The position numbers and the translations under genes are program-made. Below the pieces are notes generated by a model, which saw only the letters and a list, made by a program, of their open reading frames with translations, had not been told where the DNA came from and did not search any database. From the NCBI GenBank assembly GCA_052174475.1, contig JBQMRO010000047.1, positions 1 to 7,863 of the forward strand: 7,863 nt of DNA. The letters are read 5' to 3'. Positions 6,906 to 7,863 of this stretch are shown here, in pieces (position 1 is the first letter of the stretch; the number at the start of each line of letters is the position of its first letter). The stretch comes from Arsenophonus sp052174475 (lineage in GTDB: Bacteria; Pseudomonadota; Gammaproteobacteria; Enterobacterales; Enterobacteriaceae).

Positions 6906-7863
6906 ATGCAATCCTTTGATGTGGTTATCGTGGGTGCTGGCATAGTTGGCCTTGCTCTGGCTTGTGGACTACGTGGCTGTGGTATGAGGATTGCCATTAT
7001 TGAAAATTCTCCTTTGCAACATCAATTTGATCCACAACAAGCACCTTCGATCAGAGTGACTTCTATTAATGCGGCTAGTCAAAAATTACTCTATTATTTA
7101 GGAGCTTGGCAAACAATTATACAAAAACGACTTAGTAGTTATCAGAAAATAGAGGTTTGGCAGCAAGATACTTTTAGCAAAATTCAATTTGATGCCAAGG
7201 ATCATTATTTACCTTGTCTCGGATATATTATTGAAAATTTAATTATTCGTGGATCTTTATGGCAACAGGCTCAATCAAGCACAGATATTACGTTATTAAC
7301 AGAAAATAGATTGAAAGAAATTATTTGGGGCGAGAATGAAGTATTTATGATTTTTGATAATGAGCAAATGTTGACAGCAAGGTTGGTAGTTGGTGCAGAT
7401 GGTGCTAAATCATGGCTAAGGCAAAAAGCGGATATTCCGCTTATCTTCTGGGATTATGAACATACGGCATTAGTTGCTACGATTCGAACTGAAATTCCTC
7501 ATATGCATACTGCTCGTCAATCTTTTCATAACGATAGCATTTTAGCATTTTTACCGCTTTATGATCCTCATCTTTGCTCTATTGTTTGGTCATTGCCAAC
7601 AATGCAAGCGCGTAGACGCCTAAATTTAAAGGTTTCTGTATTTGAAAAAGAGTTAAGTGTAGCTTTAGATATGCGCCTCGGTTTTTGTCAGTTAATTAGT
7701 GAACGTCAGATTTTCCCACTTATTGGTCAGTATGCGAGAAACTTCGCTGGTCAACGTGTCGCTTTATTAGGTGATGCTGCTCATATAATGCACCCTTTAG
7801 CAGGACAAGGGATAAATTTAGGATTTATGGATGTTGCCGAGTTGATTGGACAATTACGACGTT
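6906..7863 (+). CDS. ubiI: 2-octaprenylphenol hydroxylase UbiI (VisC), 3' end beyond window
   Basis: UbiI is an FAD-dependent monooxygenase that hydroxylates C5 of the ubiquinone ring precursor and works within the soluble Ubi protein complex. The frame is open for 319 codons and runs off the window; E. coli UbiI has 400 residues, so roughly 80 are missing. It starts MQSFDVVIVGAGIVGLALAC, with the dinucleotide-binding GxGxxG at residues 10-15. The second flavin motif, VVGADGAKSWLR, is at 161-172 and ends in a block that continues ADIPLIFWDYEHTALVATIR. The third, VALLGDAAHIMHPLAGQG, is at 285-302, followed by INLGFMD. These are the hallmark motifs of the UbiH/UbiI/UbiF group; the INAAS, VWQQDTF and IVWSL segments point to UbiI rather than UbiH. 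It is the only clearly intact gene here, last in order after three pseudogenes, so its promoter is unclear: an old operon promoter upstream of ygfB or a local one. Confidence 0.96.
   Translation, partial: MQSFDVVIVGAGIVGLALACGLRGCGMRIAIIENSPLQHQFDPQQAPSIRVTSINAASQKLLYYLGAWQTIIQKRLSSYQKIEVWQQDTFSKIQFDAKDHYLPCLGYIIENLIIRGSLWQQAQSSTDITLLTENRLKEIIWGENEVFMIFDNEQMLTARLVVGADGAKSWLRQKADIPLIFWDYEHTALVATIRTEIPHMHTARQSFHNDSILAFLPLYDPHLCSIVWSLPTMQARRRLNLKVSVFEKELSVALDMRLGFCQLISERQIFPLIGQYARNFAGQRVALLGDAAHIMHPLAGQGINLGFMDVAELIGQLRR

Overview
The window looks like an AT-rich chromosome segment from a gammaproteobacterium of the Enterobacterales that is undergoing genome decay, most likely a host-restricted (insect-type) endosymbiont. 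Two observations support this. The gene order zapA < > ygfB - pepP - ubiH - ubiI is the one known from Escherichia coli and its relatives. Almost every gene in it is recognisable along its whole length yet broken by stop codons and frameshifts. The species cannot be fixed from the sequence alone; Sodalis-, Arsenophonus- or Serratia symbiotica-like lineages are all conceivable.

Layout, left to right. 1-210: the tail of an unrecognised reading frame. 211-1596: a degenerate IS256-family insertion sequence with its transposase on the minus strand. 1597-1860: a short unrecognised, interrupted reading frame on the plus strand. 1861-2175 (minus): zapA, full length but with one internal stop codon. 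2176-2362: the divergent zapA/ygfB promoter region. 2363-2933 (plus): a ygfB pseudogene. 3000-4372: a second, diverged copy of the same IS256-type element, now on the plus strand and inserted between ygfB and pepP. 4397-5685: a pepP pseudogene. 5690-6880: a ubiH pseudogene. 6906 to the window end: ubiI, open and well conserved, cut by the window edge.

How the parts fit. ygfB-pepP-ubiH-ubiI is ancestrally one co-directional operon, with zapA read the other way. UbiH and UbiI are the paralogous flavin monooxygenases that hydroxylate the ubiquinone ring at C1 and C5. Here only ubiI appears functional, so selection is holding one step while its operon partners erode. zapA differs from ygfB, pepP and ubiH in carrying a single lesion, which suggests it broke more recently. 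The two IS copies lie in inverted orientation on either side of zapA-ygfB. Neither encodes an intact transposase, so both are old fossils. To the left of zapA the expected ssrS (6S RNA) and fau neighbours are not recognisable, so synteny is broken there.

No tRNA, rRNA or CRISPR array was seen. All homology statements come from reading translations against remembered family sequences, not from a database search.
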